This document shows, piece after piece, positions 1-7,633 of a stretch of 19,271 bases of DNA. Source of the stretch: JBAZHE01 sp041652555 (GTDB lineage Bacteria > Patescibacteriota > Patescibacteriia > Patescibacteriales > WJLG01); NCBI GenBank assembly GCA_041652555.1, contig JBAZHE010000023.1:1-19271 (forward strand), in the 5' to 3' direction. Position numbers and translations under genes: made by a program. The notes below the pieces were generated by a model. The model saw only the letters and a list, made by a program, of their open reading frames with translations. It searched no databases and was not told the origin of the DNA. How positions within the stretch are numbered: the stretch's first letter is position 1; each line of letters opens with the position of its first letter.

Positions 1-1
1 T

Positions 2-1150
2 GATATGCAAAATGCGTACACTGATGCTGTGGGACGGGCTTCTACTGTCACTGAACTGGGTGCTGGAAATATCGGCGGATTGACGCTTGTCCCCGGCGTC
101 TACAAATGGGATACGGGCGTGACTGTACCGACCGATGTCACTCTTTCGGGCGGCGCTAATGATATTTGGATCTTCCAAATAGCGCAAACTCTTACCGTAA
201 GTTCGGGCGCGCACATTATTTTGAGTGGCGGAGCCCAAGCCGGTAATATTTTCTGGGCTGTTGCCGGTCAAACGACCATTGGTACGACAGCTGTTTTTAA
301 TGGAAATATTTTAGATCAGACAGCGATTGTGTTAAACACCGGCGCCGCCTTGAACGGCAGAGCTTTGGCTCAAACCGCGGTTACTTTAGACGCAAGTCCC
401 GTTATCGTTCCCGCCGCTTCTGCCACGCCCGCTGATCCGGAAACGCCAGTGGCAAGTCCCGCTACTCCAGCTACACCAGCAACCTCGGCAGTGCCAACGG
501 CAAGTCCTGCGGTTTCCGCTACTCCTGTCACTTCGGCTGTACCCGCAACTCCGGCCGCTAGTATTTTAGAAAAAGCTACGAATGACGCGGGAATTATCAG
601 TACTAATAATTCCACAGCTTTACTGATGAATTTAGGCGCAACGGCCAATGCAAGCAAGGAACAGGCCAGCTTAATAAAATATAAGACGATTTTGAGCCAA
701 GACAGCAAAATTGGTGCAACAGAGAAAACAACCATTAATGATTTTATTGTCTACGGAACTCTCAGCACTCTAAATTTAGGCGCTGGTGAACGGGCGGGGG
801 TTATTAATTCTTATGCTCAAGCTTTTGGCAAATTGCCAAACAGCGAAGCTGAATGGTCGGACGCGATTAAAATTGCCAATAGTCACTGGCCGACAGAACG
901 CAGTACTGTGGCTGAAACTCAAGCCAAAGTGGAATTTAAGAAAGTTTATTTGCGCGCTCCGAATTCATCCAGCGCTTATGATAATTCCGCGATTATGCTG
1001 ATGGCTTACGGCCTACGCCCGGTGCAAAGAAATCTTAACAGCGAAAGAGCCGCCATTAATTCTTTTCGCTATGCCTACAAAAAAATTCCGGCCTCCGCTA
1101 CTGACTGGGATATTGTTAGAGCCATAGCTTATTCCGGCTCAACCAGATAA
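2..1150 (+). CDS. DUF3494 (ice-binding fold) surface protein, 5'-truncated, with C-terminal helical repeats
   Basis: The reading frame is open to the left edge, so the N-terminus and any signal peptide lie outside the window; the first ATG (position 5) is probably internal. Residues 1 to about 135 (from that ATG) match the second half of the DUF3494 beta-helix: LTPGVY-like 'LVPGVY', 'IWIFQIA', 'NIFWAVAG' and 'LNGRALAQTAVTL'. Residues 136-186 are a Pro/Thr/Ala/Ser linker typical of wall or surface proteins. From about 220 to 381 come degenerate helical units that each begin with an ER pair (262, 298, 347) and share a pattern like A..F...Y...P.s..dW....iAy. I recognise this tail from CPR proteins but know no function for it. 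There is no LPxTG or C-terminal membrane anchor, unlike the DUF3494 gene at 5728. DUF3494 proteins bind ice or act as adhesins; here adhesion or surface coating is the likelier inference. An intrinsic terminator follows. Confidence 0.85.
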   Translation, partial: DMQNAYTDAVGRASTVTELGAGNIGGLTLVPGVYKWDTGVTVPTDVTLSGGANDIWIFQIAQTLTVSSGAHIILSGGAQAGNIFWAVAGQTTIGTTAVFNGNILDQTAIVLNTGAALNGRALAQTAVTLDASPVIVPAASATPADPETPVASPATPATPATSAVPTASPAVSATPVTSAVPATPAASILEKATNDAGIISTNNSTALLMNLGATANASKEQASLIKYKTILSQDSKIGATEKTTINDFIVYGTLSTLNLGAGERAGVINSYAQAFGKLPNSEAEWSDAIKIANSHWPTERSTVAETQAKVEFKKVYLRAPNSSSAYDNSAIMLMAYGLRPVQRNLNSERAAINSFRYAYKKIPASATDWDIVRAIAYSGSTR

Positions 1151-1187
1151 TTAAGATTTTAAATCAGCAACTAATATTACTTATTCT

Positions 1188-1219
1188 AAAACCGCCTTTC
1201 TGATTAGGCGGTTTTAGGT
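1188..1219 (+). terminator. Intrinsic terminator after the truncated DUF3494 gene
   Basis: AAAACCGCC (1188-1196) pairs with GGCGGTTTT (1207-1215) around a 10-nt loop, giving a 9-bp stem whose 3' arm ends in a T run. It lies 38 nt past the stop codon. Confidence 0.8.
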
Positions 1220-1316
1220 TATGACAATCTCTAAGGTTGAAAGTGGTTTTTATTTTTTATATTTATTTGCGGTAATTAGCGATTAAAGTTCGGAAGTTGT
1301 CCGCGTTGCGAGCATT

Positions 1317-1360
1317 AAACAAAAAGATGCCAGTTCAATCGAACCGGCATCTTTTTGTTT
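1317..1360. terminator. Long bidirectional terminator hairpin between convergent genes
   Basis: A perfect 15-bp stem (1317-1331 with 1346-1360) has A-rich and T-rich outer ends, so it reads as a terminator in both directions. Inside it, GTTC (1333-1336) can pair with GAAC (1341-1344) across one mismatch. It sits 16 bp beyond the end of the minus-strand GT4 gene and would end that operon; it also backs up the 1188 terminator for the plus-strand gene. Confidence 0.85.
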
Positions 1361-1375
1361 ATTTAATCGTATAGT

Positions 1376-3610
1376 TTAGAATAAAAGATGATCAGCTTTT
1401 TTTTCCAGAGCTAAGCGAGACAGAAGATAGGAAATTGTGGATTCCGCTCCTTGATTCAAATTAATATGCCCTTCTCCTAAGCCGTCATAACATCCACCCG
1501 ATCTTTGAGAATAAATGAATTGATTTAGCACATTGCCTCCTAGATACCAATTGAAAGCTTGGGTCATTCTTTCGGAATAATAAATATCACCGGTAAGTTT
1601 AAACATCGTACGCAAGGCTAAAATTAAGGCGGAAACTTCTTCTGGTTGCTGATCGTACACTTGCTTCTCCTGACCTTTTTTGTACCAGCCTCTTTGTCCG
1701 ATTGGCATACAAGTATTTTCTTGAAATGATTGCTTGATTAAAAAATCAAGAGAGACTTTTCCGGCTTTAAAATATTTGTAATTGCCAGTAATTTTATAAG
1801 CTAATAAAAGTGCTTCCGGTAAAACAGCGTTGGAATAGGCGAGTAATTGTTCAAACCAAAACCATTCTTTATCCGAATTTTTGTTAAAGAGATTAAGCAG
1901 AAAGTCGGCATAATGAACTAATAATTTCAAAGCTTTTTTATCTTTTTGTTTGTCTAACCATATTACCAGAGCTTTGATATAAAAAGCGGTGGCTCGCGGG
2001 GAATAAATAATTTGATGTTTTTGACATTGGGCTGTAAAAATTTTTTCTATTCGCGATTTTAGATTATTTGGTAATTTGCTACCATGAGCGACTGACAATG
2101 ACCACATTGACCGCGCGTTAGCGTCTTCCAAATTTTCATTTTTATTTCTGTCGTCATCAGAAACTTTTTTTTCGGTAAAATAGTTTATAAAACCGCCGGA
2201 ATTTTTTGCCGCCCGTTCTATAAAAGATAGATAGGTTTTAATCAAGGAAAGAGAGGATTGTCCGCCGTAGATAGAATGATGTAATGACGCTACTATTAAG
2301 GCTCTGGCGTTGTCGTCAAGCGTATAGCCCCAAGCCGGATCGGGTTCTTCTAAATTAGCAAATTGAAAAATGCCAAAATTATCAGTTAGTTTTTTTAGAT
2401 GTTTTAATTTGATGGGCGGTAAATTTTTTTCTTTTTTTTCTAATTCCGGAGACAGACAGGTAAATTCCCGCATGTACGATAAAGCGATATTGGGCCAAAT
2501 CATGCTTCTGGTTCGGAAATAAGCCGCTTTGCTCATGGCCGTTAACTTTTTAGGATTTTCAAAAAGAGAAATAACTTTTTTTGCTATTCCGGCATTATCG
2601 TTGAAGTCAACCAGCAAACCGATTTCCGGGGTGATAATTTCTTTGGCCTGCATAAAAGGCGTGGAAATTACTGTTCGGCCGGCGCCAAGCGCGTAGGTTA
2701 GGGTGCCGGAGACCGCTTGGTCGGGATTTTGCGATAAAGATAAATAAATGTCCGTTGCTTGTAAAAATTCCAATAGCTCTTCAGTAGCCAAGTATTTGTC
2801 GTAAAATAAAATATTATTTTCTACTCCAAGTTTATAAGCCAGGTTGATAAGCTGGTTGCGGTAAATTTCTCCCTCGCTTTTTAAAACGAAAGGATGGGTA
2901 GCTCCGATTACTAAATAAATTGTTTCTGGGAATTTTTTTACGATTTCCGGCAAAGCCCCAATAGCGTGTTCTATGCCTTTGCCACTGTTTAATAAGCCAA
3001 AAGTGGAAAGAACTTTTTTACCAGCTAATCTTAATGAAGTCTTGGCGGTTTTTCCATCAGTATAGGGAAGAGGATGAGCGCCGTGTGGAATTATTTTTAT
3101 TTTTTTGGCGTCAATTCCATAGATTGATTCAAGTAATTGCTTGGAAGATGAAGTCATTACAATCAAGATGTCTGCTAATTCAGCGATATCTTTCATTAAT
3201 TTTTTTATTTTCGGCAATGGTTTAGGCAGAACAGTATGAAAAGTTATCGCTACCGGTTTTTTGATAGTTTGAAGAAAGGTTAGGATATTTTGGCCGTTAT
3301 TGTGGCCGAAAATGCCAAATTCATGCTGGATTGAAACAATTTTTACCTGGGGCATTTTGTTTAATTTCTCCGCCGCAACTAGATAGTCTTTGATTTTATT
3401 TTCGGACAGTTGAAAAATAACCTTTTTGGAATAATTATAGGATTGTAGCATGTCAGTATTCATGCTTAGCACTCTGGTTTCTTCGCGCGGAGCATAAAGT
3501 CGATCGAAATATTTGATCAAGTCGGCCGTGAAAGTGGCAAGGCCGCATTCTCGTGGCGGATAGGTGCTTAAAAATACTATCCAACATTTTTCTGTCGTAG
3601 AGTTTTTCAT
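1376..3610 (-). CDS. GT4-family glycosyltransferase fused to a C-terminal (alpha/alpha)6-like domain
   Basis: This 744-residue protein has no signal peptide or membrane segment and is probably cytosolic. Residues 1 to about 390 are a GT-B fold of family GT4: N-terminal 'TYPPRECGLATFT' (16-28), 'SIQHEFG' (93-99), 'FHTVLP', and the C-terminal nucleotide-sugar half with 'GLLNSGKG' (205-212) and 'SGTLTYALGAG' (301-311). Residues about 400-744 form a second domain beginning 'WGYTLDDNARAL' (427-438), helix- and Trp-rich, resembling (alpha/alpha)6 toroid glycosidase-like folds; I cannot assign its activity. The usual GT4 EX7E motif is altered around 297-306. The ATG overlaps the TGA of the upstream GH130 gene (ATGA), so the two are translationally coupled. 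The likely role is building a mannose-containing glycan from nucleotide sugar, but donor and acceptor are inferred from neighbours only. Confidence 0.8.
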   Translation of the reverse strand: MKNSTTEKCWIVFLSTYPPRECGLATFTADLIKYFDRLYAPREETRVLSMNTDMLQSYNYSKKVIFQLSENKIKDYLVAAEKLNKMPQVKIVSIQHEFGIFGHNNGQNILTFLQTIKKPVAITFHTVLPKPLPKIKKLMKDIAELADILIVMTSSSKQLLESIYGIDAKKIKIIPHGAHPLPYTDGKTAKTSLRLAGKKVLSTFGLLNSGKGIEHAIGALPEIVKKFPETIYLVIGATHPFVLKSEGEIYRNQLINLAYKLGVENNILFYDKYLATEELLEFLQATDIYLSLSQNPDQAVSGTLTYALGAGRTVISTPFMQAKEIITPEIGLLVDFNDNAGIAKKVISLFENPKKLTAMSKAAYFRTRSMIWPNIALSYMREFTCLSPELEKKEKNLPPIKLKHLKKLTDNFGIFQFANLEEPDPAWGYTLDDNARALIVASLHHSIYGGQSSLSLIKTYLSFIERAAKNSGGFINYFTEKKVSDDDRNKNENLEDANARSMWSLSVAHGSKLPNNLKSRIEKIFTAQCQKHQIIYSPRATAFYIKALVIWLDKQKDKKALKLLVHYADFLLNLFNKNSDKEWFWFEQLLAYSNAVLPEALLLAYKITGNYKYFKAGKVSLDFLIKQSFQENTCMPIGQRGWYKKGQEKQVYDQQPEEVSALILALRTMFKLTGDIYYSERMTQAFNWYLGGNVLNQFIYSQRSGGCYDGLGEGHINLNQGAESTISYLLSRLALEKKADHLLF

Positions 3611-4650
3611 GTTTTTTTGTTAGCCGGTTTTTTAAATTCTAATAAAAGCTTGTCGAGAGGACCGGTGGCCAGACAAACATAGCGATCAGCTGCTCCGTAA
3701 TATACGTACAAAATATTTTTTTTGGAAACAAATCCGCCGGTAGGAAAGACAACTGAGGTATTACTTTCCGTTTCATAAGTTTTTTTCGGTTGAAGAATGT
3801 CATATGGTAGCTGACTGATAATTTTTTCCGGATTTTTTAAGTCCAGTAAAGCAACGCGAACTGAATAAATAAGTTTTTTCGTTCGGGAGTCTTTTTCGAC
3901 GTGGTGATAGATAATTAGCCAGCCGTCTTTGGTCTCAATTGGTGGTAAGCCTGGGCCAATTTTTATACCTTTTTCCTGTGAAGGTTCAAATAACAGGTGA
4001 TGGTCATCCCATTTTTTTAAATCGTCCGACCAAGCTATCCAAATGCTGGAAAATTTTGGCAGATTATTTTTGGAACAAGGAATATCGTCGTGAACATATT
4101 TTTCGTACGAGCCGGCGAACCATTCTTTAGTCCAATGATTGGGACGATGAAGTAGACAGTAACGCCCCTTAATTTTTTTAGGAAATAGAACAGTATCTTT
4201 ATTGTCTGATTTTTTTGGCGAAATTACGCCAATATTTTCGTAAGAAGAAAAATTTTTTGTTCGCAATAAAGCAACGGCTGTTTCTAAGGGCGGGGAATAG
4301 GAAATAGCTTGTCCGTCTTTCATGATGCGTTTAGACACGGCGACATAGGTAATATAGAAATAAGAGCCGATCTTGGTAATGCGCGGATCTTCGACACCCC
4401 ATTTGTCGAAGTTATGGCTCGGCCCAAAAATAGGTTTAGTTGAGCATCTGGTAAAATGATGGCCATCCCGGCTTTTGGCTAGACCAAGATGAGAAATATA
4501 AGAATGTTTTTCTCCGACAGCTCTATATAGCATGACAATTTCTTTACCGAGTTTTACAATTCCAGGATTAAAGACTCCTTCGTTTTCCCATTTTAATTTG
4601 CTGTCAGGCTGGAAAATCGGTCCATTGCCTTGTTTTTTTAATTTAAACAT
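3607..4650 (-). CDS. GH130-family mannoside phosphorylase/hydrolase
   Basis: This 347-residue five-bladed beta-propeller family protein is often mislabelled 'pesticidal protein Cry7Aa' in databases. Diagnostic features are the N-terminal blade 'FNPGIVKLG' with 'MLYRAVG', the hallmark 'GVEDPRIT' (85-92), in which D88 is the expected general acid, and 'GRYCLLHRP' (162-170), with the His-Arg pair typical of the phosphate-binding face of phosphorylases. Members phosphorolyse beta-mannosides (beta-1,4-Man-Glc, beta-1,2-mannobiose/oligomannan) to mannose 1-phosphate, or hydrolyse beta-1,2-mannosides; the related GT108 enzymes of Leishmania make and degrade mannogen. No signal peptide is present, so it acts inside the cell. 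It is the middle gene of a minus-strand operon, 58 bp after the HAD gene and overlapping the GT4 gene by 4 bp. The exact substrate and the phosphorylase-versus-hydrolase choice are not settled by the sequence alone. Confidence 0.85.
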   Translation of the reverse strand: MFKLKKQGNGPIFQPDSKLKWENEGVFNPGIVKLGKEIVMLYRAVGEKHSYISHLGLAKSRDGHHFTRCSTKPIFGPSHNFDKWGVEDPRITKIGSYFYITYVAVSKRIMKDGQAISYSPPLETAVALLRTKNFSSYENIGVISPKKSDNKDTVLFPKKIKGRYCLLHRPNHWTKEWFAGSYEKYVHDDIPCSKNNLPKFSSIWIAWSDDLKKWDDHHLLFEPSQEKGIKIGPGLPPIETKDGWLIIYHHVEKDSRTKKLIYSVRVALLDLKNPEKIISQLPYDILQPKKTYETESNTSVVFPTGGFVSKKNILYVYYGAADRYVCLATGPLDKLLLEFKKPANKKT

Positions 4651-4708
4651 ATTTAAAGTATTTTTTTAATAAAGTGGTTTGGCATAAAAAGCTTATAATA
4701 AAAACTGT

Positions 4709-5476
4709 TCAAGAGAGCCATTTGTTAATAATGTTTTTTGTTTCGTTCGGGCTTTTGACAGCAATTGATTCTATGCCTGTTTTTTTGATAAGATAATCAT
4801 TGCCATTTTTGAAGAGTGAGTCGCCGATAAAAATTATATCTTTTAAATTCAGATTTAATCTCTCTGCTAAACAGCGAAGACCGGTGCCCTTATTAAAGCC
4901 TTTTGGTAAGATGTCAATCGAAGTTGTTCCGCCGATAGAAATTTCCAAATTCGCTTGGCCGATTTTTTTCTCAAACTCCGCTTTAATTCTTTGGCGTTTT
5001 TTTTGATCAGGATCCCATAATATTTTTTTTGCGAGTGGCGCTTTCTGGCCAAGAGCGGAAAAAGTGATCTGCGTTCCTCGGTCATCTACTCTTTTTCCCC
5101 AGATTTTTTCCGGTAAATTATATTTTTTAGAATTGATTATTTTCTTTAAAGTTTTTTTGGCCAGCCGGCTATCTTTGGAAGGAAAATTTTTGACGTAAGT
5201 TAAAGTCCAGCCGGTCGCGGGTTTATATTCATAACATTGGCTACCGCTGACCGGAAGAAGAATAAGGTTGTTTTCGACTCGGTTTATGTTTAGTTTATTC
5301 CAGACAGATAAAAATTGCTTTTCAAATTGCTTGAATGGTTCGCCGGAAATTATTGTTACGCGCGTTTGGCAAGTTAGTTTCGCCAAAAGCTTAGTCATAG
5401 CAACGCTGATTTCTTGCTTGCTTTCTGTTAAGGTGCCGTCTAAATCAAAAGCCGCTATTTTTTTTATGAAAGACAT
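4709..5476 (-). CDS. HAD-IIB phosphatase/phosphomutase, phosphomannomutase-like
   Basis: This 255-residue HAD-superfamily enzyme has the class IIB layout. Motif I is 'DLDGTLT' (11-17; D11 nucleophile, D13 acid/base), motif II 'ISGEP' (43-47), the cap region holds 'RGTQITFSALG' (133-143), then 'SIGGTTSID' (180-188) with K196 downstream, and motif IV 'FIGDSLFKNGND' (216-227). The cap and 'SIGG..S.D..P.G..K' pattern resemble eukaryote-type phosphomannomutase, which interconverts mannose 6-phosphate and mannose 1-phosphate; sucrose-phosphate or mannosylglycerate-phosphate phosphatases are related alternatives. It is first in the operon with the GH130 and GT4 genes, which fits supplying or recycling mannose phosphate. 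Two TATAAT boxes lie upstream, with predicted leaders of roughly 10 to 35 nt and no Shine-Dalgarno sequence. HAD membership is certain; the substrate is inferred. Confidence 0.8.
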   Translation of the reverse strand: MSFIKKIAAFDLDGTLTESKQEISVAMTKLLAKLTCQTRVTIISGEPFKQFEKQFLSVWNKLNINRVENNLILLPVSGSQCYEYKPATGWTLTYVKNFPSKDSRLAKKTLKKIINSKKYNLPEKIWGKRVDDRGTQITFSALGQKAPLAKKILWDPDQKKRQRIKAEFEKKIGQANLEISIGGTTSIDILPKGFNKGTGLRCLAERLNLNLKDIIFIGDSLFKNGNDYLIKKTGIESIAVKSPNETKNIINKWLS

Positions 5477-5491
5477 ATTTTGTATTATTTT

Positions 5492-5526
5492 ATTATACTC
5501 CTATTCGAGGTTTTTATATTATACCA
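5492..5526 (-). promoter_or_regulatory. Promoter region of the HAD-GH130-GT4 operon
   Basis: On the minus strand an extended -10, TGGTATAAT (5518-5526), and a second TATAAT (5492-5497) lie 41 and 15 nt upstream of the HAD start codon. Neither has a convincing -35. The same TGGTATAAT string serves the genes at 5728 and 8339, which supports the first one. Confidence 0.55.
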
Positions 5527-5600
5527 TTTTTAAAAATATTTGGTAAAAAAAGAATTTTTAATGTTTTTAGCTTTAAACATAGAAATGTCGACATGGTGCC

Positions 5601-5630
5601 TTGTTGAGTTTGACAATAGTATGGTATAAT
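5601..5630 (+). promoter_or_regulatory. Extended -10 promoter of the LPNTG DUF3494 gene
   Basis: TATAAT at 5625-5630 is preceded by TGG (extended -10), with TTGTTG (5601-5606) 18 nt upstream as a weak -35. A perfect TTGACA at 5610-5615 is only 9 nt from the -10 and cannot be its -35. The predicted start near 5637 gives a leader of about 90 nt. Confidence 0.6.
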
Positions 5631-5682
5631 TTTAACAGTTGATAAAATAAAATAATTTAATTAATTTTTTATTAATATAATC

Positions 5683-5709
5683 ATCTTCAAAATTTGAACT
5701 TTTGAAGAT
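5683..5709 (+). promoter_or_regulatory. Hairpin in the 5' leader of the LPNTG DUF3494 gene
   Basis: ATCTTCAAAA (5683-5692) and TTTTGAAGAT (5700-5709) form a perfect 10-bp stem with a 7-nt loop, 18 nt upstream of the start codon. No T run follows, so it is not a terminator. A role in mRNA stability or access to the start codon is inference. Confidence 0.5.
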
Positions 5710-5727
5710 AAATTTAAACTAAATTTT

Positions 5728-7563
5728 ATGAAAACTCTTACTGGAGTTTTTGGGGTAATAGCTCTCGCTTTAACACTTGGTCTTACCGGACCGAGCTCTG
5801 TTTTTGCGGCCACTGCGCCATCGCTAGGGGCGGCGGCAAGCTTCGCTGTTTTAGGTGCCACAACCGTAACAAACACCGGGTCTTCCACTCTCAGTGGAGA
5901 TCTTGGATTAAGTCCAAATACTTCAATTACCGGTTTTTTTGGAACTACTGCCAATGAAGGCCCCGGAGTTCTTAATACGGGAACGGTACATCAAACCGAT
6001 GGGGTAGCGGCTCAGGCGCAAATTGATACCACTGCCGCTTATGCTAGTCTTGATCAAATTTGTCCTCTTGCCAATGATTTATCGGGTCAGGATCTGGGCG
6101 GAAAGATTTTGACGCCTGGCGTTTATTGTTTTAGTTCGTCAGCCGGATTAACAGGAACGCTTACTCTTGACGCTCAAGGTGACCCCAATGCGGTGTGGGT
6201 TTTTAAGGTAGGAACCACACTAACTACCGGACCCAGCTCGTCCGTTGTATTCACTAATAGCGGTTCGGGTACGCCGGGTTGCAATGTATTTTGGCGTGTC
6301 GGTACGGCCGCAACTCTTGATTCAAGTACCGCATTCGTCGGAACTATTATTGCTGATACTCAAGCTATAACTTTAGTAACCAGCGCAAGTTTGTACGGTC
6401 GAGCCATATCACGCGTCGCCGCGGTGACGCTGGATACTAATGCTATTGCCGTACCGGTCTGCGTGGCAACTTTCGTATCAGGGCCACAAAATGAAGGAAC
6501 AATTAATGTTGTTAAAACGGTCATTAATGACAATGGCGGAACCAAGACTGTCGCTGATTTTCCATTATTCGTTAATGGTGTGTCGGTTGTTTCTGGCGCG
6601 ACTAACATTTTTTCTGCGCCGGCTCCGCGGTATAACGTGACAGAAACTGTTAATCCTAATTATGTCGGGACATTTTCCGGCGATTGCGACGCAAATGGAG
6701 GTGTAAACCTTGTTCCAGGTGATAACAAATTTTGTATTATCACTAACGATGACATTGGAGTTCCAGTGGTTGTCCCGCCAGTGCCACCACTTATTGATAT
6801 AGTAAAAGTGCCAAATCCTTTAGCTTTGCCATCTGGTCCTGGTTCGGTGACCTATAATTATACGCTTAGTAACATCGGAACGGTTCCGATGACTGATGTG
6901 ACAGTGGTTGATAATACTTGTAGTCCCGCAATTTTAATTTCTGGCGATACCAATGGTGATGCAAAATTTGATACTACTGAAAGCTGGAAATACACTTGTT
7001 CGGCTAATCTGGCTACTACTACGACTAATACTGTCGTCGCGACCGGTTGGGCTAATGGTATAAGCGCGGTTGATATAGCCAATGCTACGGTTGTTGTTGG
7101 CGTACCGGTAGTGCCACCATTGATTCATGTAACAAAAGTTCCAAGTTCATTGACATTATTAGCGGGTGGAGGAGCTGTTACTTATACGGAAAAGATCACT
7201 AACCCAGGAACTGTCGCTTTGAACAATGTTAAGTTAACCGATGATAAATGTGCTCCAATGAAGTATATTTCCGGTGATACGAATGGCGATTCACAACTTC
7301 AATCTACTGAAACATGGACATACACTTGTCAAACAAATCTAACTAAGACTACGACCAATACCGCTATAGCCAGTGGTGAGGCTAATGGATTTATCGTGAG
7401 AGATTTAGCGGTTGCCACCGTGGTTGTGGCTGCCACTGTTCCAAAACTTCCTAACACAGGTATTTCCTCCGGCAATAGTATTCCTTGGAATATTATTATA
7501 CCAGTCGGCATATTTGCAATTTTAACCTCCTTATATTTTGTTCGAAGAAAACAAATAGTATAG
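5728..7563 (+). CDS. LPxTG-anchored DUF3494 (ice-binding fold) surface adhesin with DUF11 repeats
   Basis: This is a 611-residue secreted protein. Signal peptide: residues 1-27, K at position 2, hydrophobic core, cleavage after 'VFA'. Residues about 30-245 are a complete DUF3494 beta-helix ('ASFAVLGATTVTNTG', 'LSGDLGLSP', 'LTPGVYCF', 'AVWVFKVG', 'NVFWRVG', 'LYGRAIS'). About 254-345 is a prealbumin-like beta domain ('INVVKTVINDNGGT'). Two DUF11 repeats start at 352 and 462, exactly 110 residues apart, each with an EF-hand-like D-x-N-x-D loop (407-418 and 517-528). The C-terminus has LPNTG (574-578), a hydrophobic stretch and a positive RRK tail, a standard sortase sorting signal. A sortase gene follows at once, its likely enzyme. 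Ice binding is the namesake activity of the family; adhesion or cell-surface display is at least as plausible. Confidence 0.9.
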   Translation: MKTLTGVFGVIALALTLGLTGPSSVFAATAPSLGAAASFAVLGATTVTNTGSSTLSGDLGLSPNTSITGFFGTTANEGPGVLNTGTVHQTDGVAAQAQIDTTAAYASLDQICPLANDLSGQDLGGKILTPGVYCFSSSAGLTGTLTLDAQGDPNAVWVFKVGTTLTTGPSSSVVFTNSGSGTPGCNVFWRVGTAATLDSSTAFVGTIIADTQAITLVTSASLYGRAISRVAAVTLDTNAIAVPVCVATFVSGPQNEGTINVVKTVINDNGGTKTVADFPLFVNGVSVVSGATNIFSAPAPRYNVTETVNPNYVGTFSGDCDANGGVNLVPGDNKFCIITNDDIGVPVVVPPVPPLIDIVKVPNPLALPSGPGSVTYNYTLSNIGTVPMTDVTVVDNTCSPAILISGDTNGDAKFDTTESWKYTCSANLATTTTNTVVATGWANGISAVDIANATVVVGVPVVPPLIHVTKVPSSLTLLAGGGAVTYTEKITNPGTVALNNVKLTDDKCAPMKYISGDTNGDSQLQSTETWTYTCQTNLTKTTTNTAIASGEANGFIVRDLAVATVVVAATVPKLPNTGISSGNSIPWNIIIPVGIFAILTSLYFVRRKQIV

Positions 7564-7587
7564 TTCAGTGTTGGAATAATTAGTAAG

Positions 7588-7619
7588 CAAATGCCAGACA
7601 AATTTTTGCCTGGCATTTG
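7588..7619 (+). other. Strong intercistronic hairpin between adhesin and sortase
   Basis: CAAATGCCAG (7588-7597) pairs with CTGGCATTTG (7610-7619), 10 bp perfect, and the loop adds three more pairs after one mismatch. No T run follows, so it looks like an mRNA processing or stability element more than a terminator. Its 3' arm contains the first nucleotide of a possible GTG start of the sortase. Confidence 0.65.
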
Positions 7620-7633
7620 TGCCTATGGGTTGT

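Noticed and set aside
370..735. Minus-strand 121-codon ORF with hydrophobic, Val/Ala/Gly-rich product
   Set aside because: It is the antisense shadow of the Pro/Thr/Ala linker of the DUF3494 gene; no start context or family resemblance.
1218..1316. Intergenic stretch between two terminators examined for a small RNA or tRNA
   Set aside because: No cloverleaf, no convincing promoter and no further hairpin were seen.
5610..5615. Perfect TTGACA as -35 of the DUF3494 adhesin gene
   Set aside because: Only 9 nt separate it from the TATAAT box, too short for a sigma70 promoter.
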